The notes under the pieces are model-generated. The model saw nothing but the letters and a program-made list of their open reading frames with translations, was not told the DNA's origin and ran no database searches. Made by a program: the position numbers and the translations under genes. From positions 52,432 to 116,431 of the forward strand of contig NZ_JSVC01000003.1 in the NCBI RefSeq assembly GCF_000814475.1: 64,000 nt of DNA, written 5' to 3'. This stretch comes from Flavihumibacter solisilvae (GTDB lineage: Bacteria; Bacteroidota; Bacteroidia; Chitinophagales; Chitinophagaceae). Shown piece by piece: positions 1 to 8,394 of this stretch (position 1 is the stretch's first letter; each line of letters starts with the position of its first letter).

Positions 1-133
1 GACCTGCGAACGCAGGCTTATAATCGGCATTGGGCTTCTTCGTTTCTACAGAATTTGATTGCTGTGCACTTGAATCACAGGCAGCCAGTACCACGACTGC
101 CGCACTGATCATTATTAGACGTACTTTATCCAT
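1..133 (-). CDS. Lipoprotein N-terminus, partial (possible PQQ-type sugar dehydrogenase)
   Basis: Only the first 44 codons lie in the window; the gene runs off the left edge. The start is ATG at 133. The product opens with a charged leader and a hydrophobic stretch ending in VVVLAAC, a clear lipobox, so Cys19 is the likely lipidated residue and the mature protein would face the periplasm or cell surface. The visible mature part (SSAQQSNSVETKKPNADYKP) is a low-complexity linker. The NADYKPAFAG segment reminds me of exported soluble glucose/sorbosone-dehydrogenase-like proteins of Bacteroidota, but this is recollection rather than a motif match. It follows the DUF1254 gene on the same strand. 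Confidence 0.6.
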   Translation of the reverse strand, partial: MDKVRLIMISAAVVVLAACDSSAQQSNSVETKKPNADYKPAFAG

Positions 134-243
134 TGCTGATAGTCAATTGTTTTAGAGTCTCCAAATATAGTGTACCATCAGGAGATCTGCCGGCAACAAT
201 CAAGCCATCAGCATATTTTTTCAGGGTCACCCGTCCGCCATGG

Positions 244-1323
244 TTATTTTAAGGGCTGGGCATCAGGAAATTTCCAGCTGCCATCAAGGATCTCCTTCCG
301 CGGACGATAAAGCCGCACCCAATAATTCCAGCCTGGCATTATGGGTATACAATTCGGTATCCTGCCATCGCAACCACCGAACTGGATGGTCACCGAACTG
401 TCGGCATCCATTTTCGCAGTAACATTATTGAGAGAATAGGCATTCAGGTCGTTCTTCTGGAAATAGCCTTCCTTATTGTACACGCTCACAGACCAAAACC
501 CATTTACCGGTACCTTCTTTACTTTGAGGCTATAAACGGTGCCATTATTCTCAGATGGAATCGAGCTGATGTACAACGCATCTTTTTCCGCATTTCCGCC
601 CCAGCCAGTGGCAGTACCAATCATGTGGCGTTCGGAATCCACCTCCTGCTTTGTACCGAACATTTCCCGCGTGTCTGTAAATTTCTTGCTTGCCTCTATC
701 AGGGAGTCGTGAATCCGTTTCTGACTCACCTGATCCCAGTTTGGAATTTCAAAACTCCCTTTGTTTTCCTGGTCAATTTTAACAGCATCCTGTAATGCCT
801 TCACGCGCGCCAGGTCTTTTTCGTCATTCGGATCAATGAAAGTGCGAAGTGCAAACATCACATATCGCGTTCCCACTTTGCCTTTATTGAAAGTGAAAGT
901 GCCTGGTGCATATACGGTTTTAGCATAATGGTCTTCATCGATGATCATCATCGACATGAATCTTTTGCCGGGATCAGGCAGTGTGATAGTAACCGGGGAT
1001 GCATCAAGATCAAAAACGCCTGAAGAATATAATACATCGCGATTTGCCCTGATCACTGACTGGTTGTCTATCGACATCAGCTCGTGGCGATGGAAGAATT
1101 TGCCGGTACCGCCGGCGTCCTTCACTGCAGTGGAAAAGTACATGTCCGTTTCCGCGCGGACGAAATTATCGGCATTCACCGTGACCAAATCCTTTGAACT
1201 GTCCGCTATTACTGACTGGATTTCAGTTTTAGGGATCTGCGCCAGGGGCTCTGCGTGCTGCGAATTTTCTCCGCAAGCTGACAGTAACACCGCCAGTGCA
1301 AATGCAAAGGATATTTTGTTCAT
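244..1323 (-). CDS. DUF1254/DUF1214 domain lipoprotein
   Basis: Protein of 359 residues. I chose the ATG at 1323 because it begins directly with a signal peptide (MNKISFAFALAVLLSAC) ending in a lipobox; an upstream ATG at 1356 only adds 11 polar residues. Residues about 45-140 match the DUF1254 fold, with the RANRDVLYSSGVFDL and DEDHY segments. The last 110 residues match DUF1214, with NGFWSVSVYNKEGYF, an LNAYSLNN segment and the C-terminal NYWVRLYRP block. These paired domains occur in envelope proteins of unknown biochemical role. A second, larger DUF1254/DUF1214 protein without a lipobox lies at 42993-44384. The family call is firm; function is unknown. Confidence 0.85.
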   Translation of the reverse strand: MNKISFAFALAVLLSACGENSQHAEPLAQIPKTEIQSVIADSSKDLVTVNADNFVRAETDMYFSTAVKDAGGTGKFFHRHELMSIDNQSVIRANRDVLYSSGVFDLDASPVTITLPDPGKRFMSMMIIDEDHYAKTVYAPGTFTFNKGKVGTRYVMFALRTFIDPNDEKDLARVKALQDAVKIDQENKGSFEIPNWDQVSQKRIHDSLIEASKKFTDTREMFGTKQEVDSERHMIGTATGWGGNAEKDALYISSIPSENNGTVYSLKVKKVPVNGFWSVSVYNKEGYFQKNDLNAYSLNNVTAKMDADSSVTIQFGGCDGRIPNCIPIMPGWNYWVRLYRPRKEILDGSWKFPDAQPLK

Positions 1324-1518
1324 TTTCGGTGAGTTTAGCTGGTATGGAAAAGACACCAGGCAATCACTTCAGCCACCACTGGATGTGATGATTTATTTGG
1401 CGTTTTATGCAAAAGCTTTTCGGACGAATTGGATTAAAGTCTCTACAGCCTGAAAGGCTTCGCTGGTATTCTTTTTGATCATATTTTGGAAGAATGATAA
1501 CTTAAAAATGGAAAGAGT

Positions 1519-1713
1519 ATGAGCGACGATCTATCAAATACAGGTAAACGGGACGACATTCGGATCAGCGGTAGCCAGGAGCATGAAATCCGCTATTGGT
1601 CTGAAAAATGGGGCGTATCTACCTCGATCTTAAAACAGGCAGTAATCGAAGCTGGTCCACTCGTAAAAAATGTAGAATCCTGGCTCCGGGAAAATAATCA
1701 CCTGAAATCCTGA
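1519..1713 (+). CDS. DUF3606 small protein
   Basis: Protein of 64 residues with the DUF3606 pattern: an N-terminal TGKRDDIRI segment, then an EHEIRYWSEKWGVS core and a C-terminal helix. Members are short basic-acidic proteins of unknown function, common in Bacteroidota and Proteobacteria, and often stand alone. The fold resembles a small helix-turn-helix, but no DNA-binding role is shown here. It stands between the divergent DUF1254 gene and the ABM-domain gene and looks monocistronic or weakly linked to the latter (78-bp gap). Confidence 0.8.
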   Translation: MSDDLSNTGKRDDIRISGSQEHEIRYWSEKWGVSTSILKQAVIEAGPLVKNVESWLRENNHLKS

Positions 1714-1791
1714 TAATTCATTCGGGCGGTGAAGTCGGAGTGGCTAGGTTGTCCTGACAATGTATGTAATGTTTGTCCGAAATTTACCGGC

Positions 1792-2169
1792 ATGAAAAAT
1801 CTACTTTTTGCATTTTTTGCAATAATCTTAGGCAACAGTCTTTCCGCCCAGGAGCAGAACAAACAGATTGTGCGGCTTGCAAAGCTGGTGATCGACTCTG
1901 CACAACTGCAGCGTTATAACGAATTCCTGAAAGAAGGAGTTGAAACCTCTGTCAGGCTTGAGCCAGGCGTCCTCACCTTGTTTGCGGTTGCTGAAAAAGA
2001 AAGACCCACGCACATTACGATCCTGGAGATCTATGCCAACGCCGAAGCATATAAACAGCACCTCCAGACAACCCACTTCCTGAAATATAAAAATGGTACG
2101 AAGGATATGGTCAAGTCACTCGAACTCGTTGAGACGATTCCATTGGTACCGGGAATGAAAATAAAGTGA
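1792..2169 (+). CDS. Exported antibiotic-biosynthesis-monooxygenase (ABM) domain protein
   Basis: 125 residues. The ATG at 1792 is preferred because it starts a Sec signal peptide (MKNLLFAFFAIILGNSLSAQ) with likely cleavage after SLSA; an upstream ATG at 1729 would bury this leader. The mature part is one dimeric alpha/beta ABM domain (VRLAKLVIDSAQLQRYNEFL, EPGVLTLFAV, ITILEIYANAEAYKQHLQT). ABM proteins include quinol monooxygenases and haem-degrading enzymes, but many have no known substrate. Export to the periplasm is seen in many Bacteroidota members. It ends 10 bp before the convergent OsmC gene. Confidence 0.8.
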   Translation: MKNLLFAFFAIILGNSLSAQEQNKQIVRLAKLVIDSAQLQRYNEFLKEGVETSVRLEPGVLTLFAVAEKERPTHITILEIYANAEAYKQHLQTTHFLKYKNGTKDMVKSLELVETIPLVPGMKIK

Positions 2170-2179
2170 GACCAGTTGG

Positions 2180-2848
2180 CTATGTAGCCTGCCCTGTTTC
2201 TCCCGGGTTCAGTTCACCATTGTATAGGAAACCAAGCGCGCCCGAAGGGCACCTGTGCACCTGCTCTTTAATCCTGTCTGCCGGCGCTCCATTGGGATCG
2301 ATCCACTTGCGCTCTGAAGGTTTAAATACCGTCGGCAACTGCGTCCAGCAACGGGTGGAATGCTGGCACAATTCCGGCTTCCATACCACAGTGATCTCTT
2401 CGTTCGCATAGTTGATCGTCTTCGTCTCCTCGTCCCGGAAGACGAATACCCGCACTTTCACCTCACCCTGCACGATCTTTGAAATCGGGCATTTCTTTGC
2501 GATCTCCAACAACTTCGTTTTCTGTTCCGCGCTTACCGGGCTCAGGAAAAGAATATCGCAGTCGATGACTGTCGTCAACGATCCGTCTTTCGTTTCGTGG
2601 TACAGGTTTGAACTGATCGCGATCTGATCAATTTCCCAACCCTTCCTGTCAATATACATCCGCAACGTAATCAGCTTGCACGATGAAAGGGAAGATAGCA
2701 ACAGCGTATAAGGATCAGGCCCCGAATCTTCACCGCCAACTGATGGCGGTTCGTCCGCAATAAACTTCCCGTTGCGCCATTCGATGGTGCACTGGTATTT
2801 TTTCGTTGTTATCCCGGCGTGAACCGGTTGCTCTAATTTGTATCTCAT
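2180..2848 (-). CDS. OsmC-family protein fused to a divergent 4Fe-4S (Fer4_19) domain
   Basis: 222 residues with two parts. Residues 1-140 form an OsmC-like peroxide-reductase fold with the two conserved cysteines, one in LLLSSLSSCKLITLRMY and one in AKKCPISKIV. Residues about 145-222 match the mono-cluster 4Fe-4S domain, with a CQHSTRCW motif and a C-terminal HRCPSGALGF motif that together supply the cluster cysteines. The N-terminal part could reduce organic hydroperoxides using thiols; the cluster part may act as electron donor or sensor. The fusion is found in several environmental bacteria. Start is ATG at 2848. It appears to be transcribed alone. Confidence 0.85.
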   Translation of the reverse strand: MRYKLEQPVHAGITTKKYQCTIEWRNGKFIADEPPSVGGEDSGPDPYTLLLSSLSSCKLITLRMYIDRKGWEIDQIAISSNLYHETKDGSLTTVIDCDILFLSPVSAEQKTKLLEIAKKCPISKIVQGEVKVRVFVFRDEETKTINYANEEITVVWKPELCQHSTRCWTQLPTVFKPSERKWIDPNGAPADRIKEQVHRCPSGALGFLYNGELNPGETGQAT

Positions 2849-2920
2849 GGTAAACCTGTTGAAGCGGGCAGGAAAAGTGTTGATAGGGCAGGAGCCTGAA
2901 GATAAATTTACCGAAACTAT

Positions 2921-3694
2921 CTACAGAGTTGTAATAAATCGTTGGACCAGCTCCGCGGTTTCTGCTGACGCTTCCTTGTGCGGTGTATGACCAATGCCAG
3001 GCATGATTACCACCTCTGCGCGCCCGCCCACCCGTCTCGCAATTCCTTCCACCTGTTGAAGGGTTCCGAATTCATCCTTGTCGCCCTGGATAATAAGGGC
3101 AGGACAAACCACCCCCGGTAAAAAGCCCGTGATATCCCAGCTCCTGAATGCTTCACTAAGCCAGGTGTCCGTCCATGCATGAAATATTGCGTCCGTTTTT
3201 TCGCCGTGATATTTTGCAAGACGGCTTTCCAGGTCAGTTTCTTCATAGCTCTTCACAGCTGCTTCAATTCCATCAAGGGTTTCCTGTTGAACGAAAATGT
3301 GGGCTGCTTCCGAAACCAATGCTTTGACCCGCTCCGGGTATTTTGCTGCCGCGATCAATGCAATGGAACCACCATCGCTATGGCCAAACAAAATAGCGGA
3401 TGAAATCTCCAATTGCGCCAACAGGCTGTTCAACGTATCCGCTTCATCTTCCAGGTATTTGTTGGTTCGTTTAATGGGGGAAAACGGATCCGAACTGCCA
3501 TAACCTTTCCTGTCATAAACCAGCAGGTTGCAGTTCGTTGCTTCCGCGAGCATAAACGGGAAGTCGCGCCACAACGCCACACAGCCCAACGAATCATGCA
3601 GGAATACGATCGTGGGTTGAGCCTGATCCTTTTCAACAAACCGTATGTACAACCGGTCACCATTGACATCGACCAGTGAATCTAAATTGCGCAT
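2921..3694 (-). CDS. Alpha/beta hydrolase
   Basis: 257 residues, a cytoplasmic alpha/beta-hydrolase of the Abhydrolase_1/6 type with no signal peptide. The catalytic serine sits in the nucleophile elbow FGHSDGGSIAL, the acid is probably the Asp in IIQGDKDEFG, and the base is the His in GIGHTPHKE. The oxyanion region is FLHDSLGCVALW. The GHSDGG elbow is typical of non-haem esterases and C-C hydrolases, so the substrate cannot be named. It lies 9 bp downstream of the methyltransferase gene on the same strand and may be co-transcribed with it. Confidence 0.85.
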   Translation of the reverse strand: MRNLDSLVDVNGDRLYIRFVEKDQAQPTIVFLHDSLGCVALWRDFPFMLAEATNCNLLVYDRKGYGSSDPFSPIKRTNKYLEDEADTLNSLLAQLEISSAILFGHSDGGSIALIAAAKYPERVKALVSEAAHIFVQQETLDGIEAAVKSYEETDLESRLAKYHGEKTDAIFHAWTDTWLSEAFRSWDITGFLPGVVCPALIIQGDKDEFGTLQQVEGIARRVGGRAEVVIMPGIGHTPHKEASAETAELVQRFITTL

Positions 3695-3703
3695 GCATTG
3701 AAA

Positions 3704-4315
3704 TTACGTGACCGTATTCTTCCGGCAGGTGATAAAATAGAAGGGGAATTTCTCGTTGACCTCTTTGATCTCAGCCAATCCTGCTTCACCAAACTCTTCC
3801 CTGATCGACTCCTCGTCATAGAAGAACATCTTAACGCCGTCGAAGATCTCATACCGGTCTTTGCTTATCATTTTTCCCTGTCCATAAGTGTGAGCTTTTT
3901 TTGAGATCATCGTGAATACCATGTTACCGCCCTCGGCCAATTGATTGTAGCAATCGCGGACAAGTTTCTTTCGTTCGTTGTTGTCCAGCAGGTGTATCAG
4001 TGCATAACAAAATACGCCATCATACATCCGCTCATCGAACGGCATGTCCGTCACGGAACCGTGGTGAATGACCATGTCCGGGCCATAATGTTTTGCCGCC
4101 ATTTCAATGGCTGTATTTGAAATTTCAATCCCGGTCACCGCAATTCCTGATTCCCGGAATACCTGTGCATTCCGCCCGTAACCAATGCCGGGAATCAGAA
4201 TATTCTTTATAGATTTTTCAACAAAGAGATCTTTCGCCAGGATAGCAGACTGCGCCGGTTCAAAACCCCACATTTCTTTCTTTTCAGCAAAGTTCGATTC
4301 CCAGAATTCTGTCAT
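3704..4315 (-). CDS. Class I SAM-dependent methyltransferase
   Basis: 203 residues with the Rossmann-type SAM fold. Motif I is ILIPGIGYGRNAQVF, followed by an acidic loop (VTGIEISNTAIEMA), a post-I segment VIHHGSVTDMPFDE, and motif FCYALIHLLD. The N-terminal MTEFWESNFAEKKEMWG pattern is shared with TehB/thiol S-methyltransferase-like enzymes, which methylate small thiols or oxyanions. The exact substrate is unknown. It sits between the hydrolase (9-bp gap) and the DUF4349 gene (3-bp gap), so the three minus-strand genes probably form one transcript. Confidence 0.8.
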   Translation of the reverse strand: MTEFWESNFAEKKEMWGFEPAQSAILAKDLFVEKSIKNILIPGIGYGRNAQVFRESGIAVTGIEISNTAIEMAAKHYGPDMVIHHGSVTDMPFDERMYDGVFCYALIHLLDNNERKKLVRDCYNQLAEGGNMVFTMISKKAHTYGQGKMISKDRYEIFDGVKMFFYDEESIREEFGEAGLAEIKEVNEKFPFYFITCRKNTVT

Positions 4316-4318
4316 GCT

Positions 4319-5185
4319 TTATAGTTTGCGCGCAAAGATTGCGCATTTTAACCGATTCCTATACCTGTAAGCAATTATAGTTCCTGTCAAAAACACGATG
4401 AACATCCACAGGTGCGCGAGGGCAATTACAAATTCGATAAAGTAATGCCATCCATTATTGAATGCATTCAGCAGTCGGGTTCCGACAGGTAAATTATACC
4501 GGTCAATGTTGTAGTTGGCCACGACTTCCTGTCGCACCACATCATTCTGGAAGACAAACATGTCAACTGTGCTGTACCTTACGTCTGCATCTATATAGCG
4601 ATTGCCGATCTGCTGGTCAATCGCTTCATCATTCAGTAACACTGAATAATAATTTTGCTCATACTTTTTTACCTGCTTCGAAGCACGTGATAAAACTTCT
4701 TTCCGCGCCTTTTCTTTCAGGTTATTCTGAAGGTATGCAAGACTCCTGTCATCGATATGCAAACTGCTGTTGCTGGTGAAATAGCCCAGGTCAGCAATAT
4801 TGTTCAGGAAGGTTTCCAGGTGTTCTGATGGAATTCGTGCTGTGATGTTTACCCCGGGCCTTAGGGTAGTAAAAACAAGGAGTGAATCATTGCCGAGTCT
4901 TAGTTCTTTCCTTCCCGTCTCCACGGCTTCCAGCTGCTGATCGAAGATCATCCCGCCCATATTCCTGGCAATTTCGGATACCGATCTCGCACTTTTCTCC
5001 ACATCACGTACCTTGAATTGGATTGAAGCTTTGCGAACAAGTTTCACTGAGTCGCCGGACAAGCCGGTAACCGAAACGGAATCACTTATCGCGGCGAGTT
5101 CGCCTTTGTATTCCCCTGAATTATTATAACATCCCTGGATGAAAAGAACTGTAACGAAGCACAGCAGGCAGGCAATATATTTCAT
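4319..5185 (-). CDS. DUF4349 membrane-anchored lipoprotein
   Basis: 288 residues from the ATG at 5185; an in-frame ATG at 5221 adds 12 residues before the leader. The N-terminus MKYIACLLCFVTVLFIQGC is a lipobox signal peptide. Residues about 45-250 match DUF4349, with KLVRKASIQFKVRDVEKSAR and a long coiled-coil segment (LKEKARKEVLSRASKQVKKY). A hydrophobic helix (FVIALAHLWMFIVFLTGTII) near the C-terminus, followed by basic residues, gives a second membrane anchor. DUF4349 proteins are envelope proteins of unknown role. It heads the probable operon with the methyltransferase and hydrolase. Confidence 0.8.
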   Translation of the reverse strand: MKYIACLLCFVTVLFIQGCYNNSGEYKGELAAISDSVSVTGLSGDSVKLVRKASIQFKVRDVEKSARSVSEIARNMGGMIFDQQLEAVETGRKELRLGNDSLLVFTTLRPGVNITARIPSEHLETFLNNIADLGYFTSNSSLHIDDRSLAYLQNNLKEKARKEVLSRASKQVKKYEQNYYSVLLNDEAIDQQIGNRYIDADVRYSTVDMFVFQNDVVRQEVVANYNIDRYNLPVGTRLLNAFNNGWHYFIEFVIALAHLWMFIVFLTGTIIAYRYRNRLKCAIFARKL

Positions 5186-5269
5186 AACGGTTGGTTTCCC
5201 ATTGATACGTCCGTCCATCAATTGGTAACCTCCAAAAAATCCTAATTCTCTTTAACATAAAACCCATGC

Positions 5270-5614
5270 CTACAGTTTCTTCTTACCACGGGGTAAATTT
5301 GAAGTTGTTTTTTCTACTTTACCTGGTCTCACTACAAGCGGTTTCCCAAGTGCGGTTTCTAGGTTTACTAAGGTTTCAAGGGTGAAATTTTCGTTTCCTT
5401 TAATCCATTTGTTTACCAGCTGCGGTGTAACGTTCATTTCTTCGGCAAGACGTTTTTGCGTCCAGCCAAGTTCATCCAACCTGGCCAGGATGTCAAAAGC
5501 AATCAACTGTGACATCTTAATGAATTTTCTCCGCTCCTGTCTTTCCTTAATGCTTTCAAAAGTGTTTGTTTTTTCTTTTGAAACCAACTGGAGGAATTTT
5601 TCTTTAGTTGTCAT
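5270..5614 (-). CDS. XRE-family HTH antitoxin (HigA-like)
   Basis: 114 residues from the ATG at 5614; a TTG at 5626 would add four residues. The central part is an XRE/Cro-type helix-turn-helix (LDELGWTQKRLAEEMNVTPQ then LVNKWIKGNENFTLETL). The N-terminal 35 residues are charged and probably bind the toxin; the C-terminus is basic. The start lies inside the end of the upstream toxin gene (11-bp overlap), a usual arrangement for HigBA-type modules in which the toxin comes first. It likely neutralises the toxin and represses the operon through the palindrome at 6144-6155. Confidence 0.8.
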   Translation of the reverse strand: MTTKEKFLQLVSKEKTNTFESIKERQERRKFIKMSQLIAFDILARLDELGWTQKRLAEEMNVTPQLVNKWIKGNENFTLETLVNLETALGKPLVVRPGKVEKTTSNLPRGKKKL

Positions 5615-6137
5615 AGCCTTCTTCAATTAAAAATTCAAAAAATGAATCAGCATCAAAAATTCCATTCGACTGTAAATAGCTTCTGGCTTGCTCCAATTTT
5701 ACCAGCTCTCTTTGTGTATGGTTTCGGTCAGACATAAGGTGCGTTAATTTGATAGTTCCCCCGGTTATGACGAAACAGTTGGTGTCAATTCGAAGCGCGT
5801 AAAGCCGTAAGCAATATGCCCTTCGTTTACGCAGCGAGAGAACTTTAGGGTCATATTCATAATTGCGCAAGGGCACGAAAAACTGGTCCAACGACTTTTC
5901 GGGATCTTCACAAATTCTGATAATAGCATCTTCTGTTTCCTGTACTGCTATTAGAATCTGGTCCAATATTTTCGGAAGATCCTGGTCAATTTGCAGGTCT
6001 TCAATATTCTCAATCAGGAACTTATGTAAGTACTCTGGGTCGTTCCATAAATCTAACACCCTGGTTAATTCATCCTTGTCCTCCGGTGTATAACAGAAGG
6101 AAAATAGCTTCTCTGCGAAGATAGAAACAATTTTCAT
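5604..6137 (-). CDS. Probable toxin of a HigBA-like type II module
   Basis: 177 residues with no signal peptide. The C-terminal 75 residues (RLYALRIDTNCFVITGGTIK and HTQRELVKLEQARSYLQSNG) have the look of a RelE/HigB-like strand-rich fold: basic RLYALR, a glycine turn, and a helix of charged residues. The N-terminal 100 residues are acidic and helical and unlike classic HigB, so this is longer than the roughly 100-residue family norm. Toxin-first order, overlap with an XRE antitoxin and a palindrome 7 bp upstream of the ATG support the TA assignment. The activity (mRNA cleavage) is inferred. It could instead be a host-regulated protein without toxicity. Confidence 0.6.
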   Translation of the reverse strand: MKIVSIFAEKLFSFCYTPEDKDELTRVLDLWNDPEYLHKFLIENIEDLQIDQDLPKILDQILIAVQETEDAIIRICEDPEKSLDQFFVPLRNYEYDPKVLSLRKRRAYCLRLYALRIDTNCFVITGGTIKLTHLMSDRNHTQRELVKLEQARSYLQSNGIFDADSFFEFLIEEGYDN

Positions 6138-6143
6138 AAAATC

Positions 6144-6155
6144 AACCTATAGGTT
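6144..6155. promoter_or_regulatory. Perfect 12-bp palindrome, probable TA operator
   Basis: AACCTATAGGTT is a perfect palindrome starting 7 bp upstream of the toxin ATG at 6137. Its position at the head of a toxin/XRE-antitoxin operon suits autorepression by the antitoxin dimer. A TATTTTGC segment about 13 bp further upstream on the minus strand is close to, but one base shorter than, the Bacteroidota -7 consensus TAnnTTTG. Confidence 0.55.
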
Positions 6156-6298
6156 AATTGCAAAATATTTTTATTCCCTGATCTTTAAGCCAGTTTGAAT
6201 CTCAGTAATTAATTGTCCTGGAAAAAGGAGTAAATGACTGTATTTATTTGGGGGTGCCGGGTCTTTCTCCTGATCAGCAACTGAAGTATCTTGCGCCG

Positions 6299-6814
6299 AT
6301 GAATTACAGTTTTCGCAAAGCCGTGGCCGATGACGCAACCCACATCTGGGAAATCCTTCAACAGGCTATCCTCCGCCGTAAAGCCGAAGGCAGCCAGCAA
6401 TGGCAGGACGGATATCCTAACCCCGAGGTAGTAAAGAAGGATCTCGACAATGGTTATGGATTTGTGCTAACCGGCGATAACGAAGTGATAGGTTATTGCG
6501 CCCTGCTGATCAACGACGAGCCAGCATATGCTAAGATCGATGGGGAATGGCTGACCAATGGTGATTTTGTAGTGGTTCACCGCGTAGCCGTATCCGAAGC
6601 CCACATCGGCAAAGGCCTTGCCAAAAAGATGATGAGTTTTATTGAACAGTTCGCTCTGGAAAACGGTATCAACAGTGTAAAAGCGGATACCAATTTTGAC
6701 AACCCACGCATGCTGAAAGTTCTGGAAGACCTTGGTTACACGTACTGCGGCGAGGTCTGGTTCCGCGGCAGTCCCCGGAAGGCTTATGAGAAAGTGCTTA
6801 GCCTTACCCCTTGA
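6299..6814 (+). CDS. GNAT N-acetyltransferase
   Basis: 171 residues from the ATG at 6299, where the family-like MNYSFRKAVADDATHIWEIL begins; an upstream in-frame ATG adds 17 unsupported residues. The fold shows the GNAT motif A (VVHRVAVSEAHIGKGLAKKM, the acetyl-CoA pyrophosphate loop) and motif B (ADTNFDNPRMLKVLEDLGY). Substrate unknown. Its last 11 bp overlap the end of the convergent GNAT gene, so the two transcripts run into each other. Confidence 0.85.
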   Translation: MNYSFRKAVADDATHIWEILQQAILRRKAEGSQQWQDGYPNPEVVKKDLDNGYGFVLTGDNEVIGYCALLINDEPAYAKIDGEWLTNGDFVVVHRVAVSEAHIGKGLAKKMMSFIEQFALENGINSVKADTNFDNPRMLKVLEDLGYTYCGEVWFRGSPRKAYEKVLSLTP

Positions 6815-7328
6815 GTTGCAGCTTCATCATAATATCCGTCTGGTCATCATCGCCCAAACGGAAAATGTGTTTATCAAATTCAACGAAACCATTTTTCTTA
6901 TAAAACCCAATCGCCCGCTGGTTCTCTTCCCACACACCGAGCCACACATAATCGACATCTTTATCCCTTGCAACCTGCAGGGCATATTCATAAAACAATT
7001 GTCCCACCTTTTGACCCTGGAACTCATTCAACACATAGATCCTTTCAATCTCCAGCGCCCTGCTGTCTTTCAGTTCTGTTTGTGACTGCCCGAAGTTCAG
7101 CTTCAGATAGCCAATCACCTGGTCGCCGAGCATCGCGAAATAGAATTCAGAATCGGGGTCATTCAGTTCAGCAGTCAACTTACCGGTAGCATACCATTCT
7201 TCCAGGAACTTCTTCATGTTCTCTTCCGTATTCTGCGCCGAAAAGGTTTCGTAGAACGTCTGCCTGCTGACGTGCTGCAAAAGGTCAACGTCCTGCACCG
7301 TTACCCGTCTTATCTCAATTCTTTCCAT
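6804..7328 (-). CDS. GNAT N-acetyltransferase (PaiA-like)
   Basis: 174 residues. The N-terminus (IEIRRVTVQDVDLLQHVSRQ TFYETF) and the core motif IERIYVLNEFQGQKVGQLFY with an acetyl-CoA loop Q-x-x-x-x-Q form resemble the PaiA/spermidine acetyltransferase branch. WLGVWEENQRAIGFYKKNGF is motif B. The substrate may be a polyamine or other amine but this is inference. It lies 8 bp downstream of the LLM oxidoreductase stop on the same strand and may be co-transcribed. Confidence 0.85.
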   Translation of the reverse strand: MERIEIRRVTVQDVDLLQHVSRQTFYETFSAQNTEENMKKFLEEWYATGKLTAELNDPDSEFYFAMLGDQVIGYLKLNFGQSQTELKDSRALEIERIYVLNEFQGQKVGQLFYEYALQVARDKDVDYVWLGVWEENQRAIGFYKKNGFVEFDKHIFRLGDDDQTDIMMKLQLKG

Positions 7329-7336
7329 ACAGTAAT

Positions 7337-8356
7337 TTACGAGCCGGATACCAAAGGCATCACCTTTTTCCCGATCAATTCAATCGAACTCATCAGTTGC
7401 TGATGACTCAGTCCGGCGTTATCCATCTGGAACGTAAACCGGTCAATTCCACCCAGCGCTTCACTATGCCGCAGTAATTTCTCGGCCACGCGCTCCGGTC
7501 CACCTACTACCAGCACGCCCTGCGGACCTGCCTGTGAATCAAAATGACTTCTTGTTACCGGTGGCCATCCCCGTTCACGTCCAAGCTTCGTCCACAATTC
7601 CGCATAGCCAGGGTAGTATTCTTCAATGGCCTTCTCATCAGTCGAAGCAACAAAACCAGGTGAGTGCAACCCCACTTTCAATTCCGCAGGCGAAAAGCCT
7701 GCCTTAGCGCCGGCCTCCCTGTACATATCGATCAGTGGGCGGAACCGCGCAGTATTTCCCCCGATGATTGCCACCATTAATGGCAATCCCAAACGGCCGG
7801 CACGCACAAATGATTCCGGCGTACCACCCACTCCCAGCCAAACGGGCAATTTACTTTGCAGCGCCCGCGGGTAAACGGGCAGATTGTTTAAAGCCGGGCG
7901 AAACTTCCCTGACCAGGTCACAAACTCGTTGTCCCGGATCTTCAGTAACAGTTCCAGCTTCTCCTTAAAAAGCGCGTCATAGTCGTCGAGGTTAAAACCG
8001 AACAGCGGGTATGCTTCAATGGATGAACCACGACCCACCACCATTTCTGCCCGCCCTTTGGAAACCAGGTCAAGCGTGGCAAAATCCTGGTATACACGCA
8101 CCGGGTCGGCAGTGCTGAGCACACTCACGGCACTCGTCAGTCGTATTCGTTTTGTACGGCCGGCAACAGCGGCCAGTATTACAGCGGTGGAAGAGTCGAG
8201 GAATGCCTTCTTGTGATGTTCTCCGATCCCGAATACATCCAGGCCAACCTCGTCGGCATGTACGATCCGGTCCATCAATTGTTCCATGGCATCCACGCTG
8301 CTCAATGTCTTGTTTCCATACATCGCTGATGCGAAGCTGTCTATTCCAATTTCCAT
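7337..8356 (-). CDS. LLM-class flavin-dependent oxidoreductase
   Basis: 339 residues from the ATG at 8356 (MEIGIDSFASAMYG); the ATG at 8383 would add nine polar residues. The protein is a bacterial-luciferase-like TIM barrel: FGIGEHHKKAFLDSSTAVIL near the N-terminus, LTSAVSVLSTADPVRVYQDF, a GRGSS substrate-side turn, and the LPVWLGVGGTPESFVRAGRL flavin phosphate region. Members use FMNH2 (or F420) from a partner reductase; none is encoded here, so the substrate remains open. An inverted repeat at 8395-8413 lies just upstream and may control it. Confidence 0.85.
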   Translation of the reverse strand: MEIGIDSFASAMYGNKTLSSVDAMEQLMDRIVHADEVGLDVFGIGEHHKKAFLDSSTAVILAAVAGRTKRIRLTSAVSVLSTADPVRVYQDFATLDLVSKGRAEMVVGRGSSIEAYPLFGFNLDDYDALFKEKLELLLKIRDNEFVTWSGKFRPALNNLPVYPRALQSKLPVWLGVGGTPESFVRAGRLGLPLMVAIIGGNTARFRPLIDMYREAGAKAGFSPAELKVGLHSPGFVASTDEKAIEEYYPGYAELWTKLGRERGWPPVTRSHFDSQAGPQGVLVVGGPERVAEKLLRHSEALGGIDRFTFQMDNAGLSHQQLMSSIELIGKKVMPLVSGS

Positions 8357-8394
8357 GGAATTATTAATGCTTGTCCCCTGCATATGGTTCAGTC

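Noticed and set aside
126..230. Minus-strand 34-codon frame from a GTG, reading KKYADGLIVAGRSPDGTLYL
   Set aside because: It looks protein-like but has no family match, overlaps the next start, and has no N-terminal part. It may be a C-terminal scrap; not called.
941..1453. Plus-strand frame across the DUF1254 gene
   Set aside because: The minus-strand gene has a lipobox and both domains; the plus frame has no coherent domain.
1405..1482. 25-codon minus-strand frame MIKKNTSEAFQAVETLIQFV
   Set aside because: Too short and without context; random short frames of this size are common.
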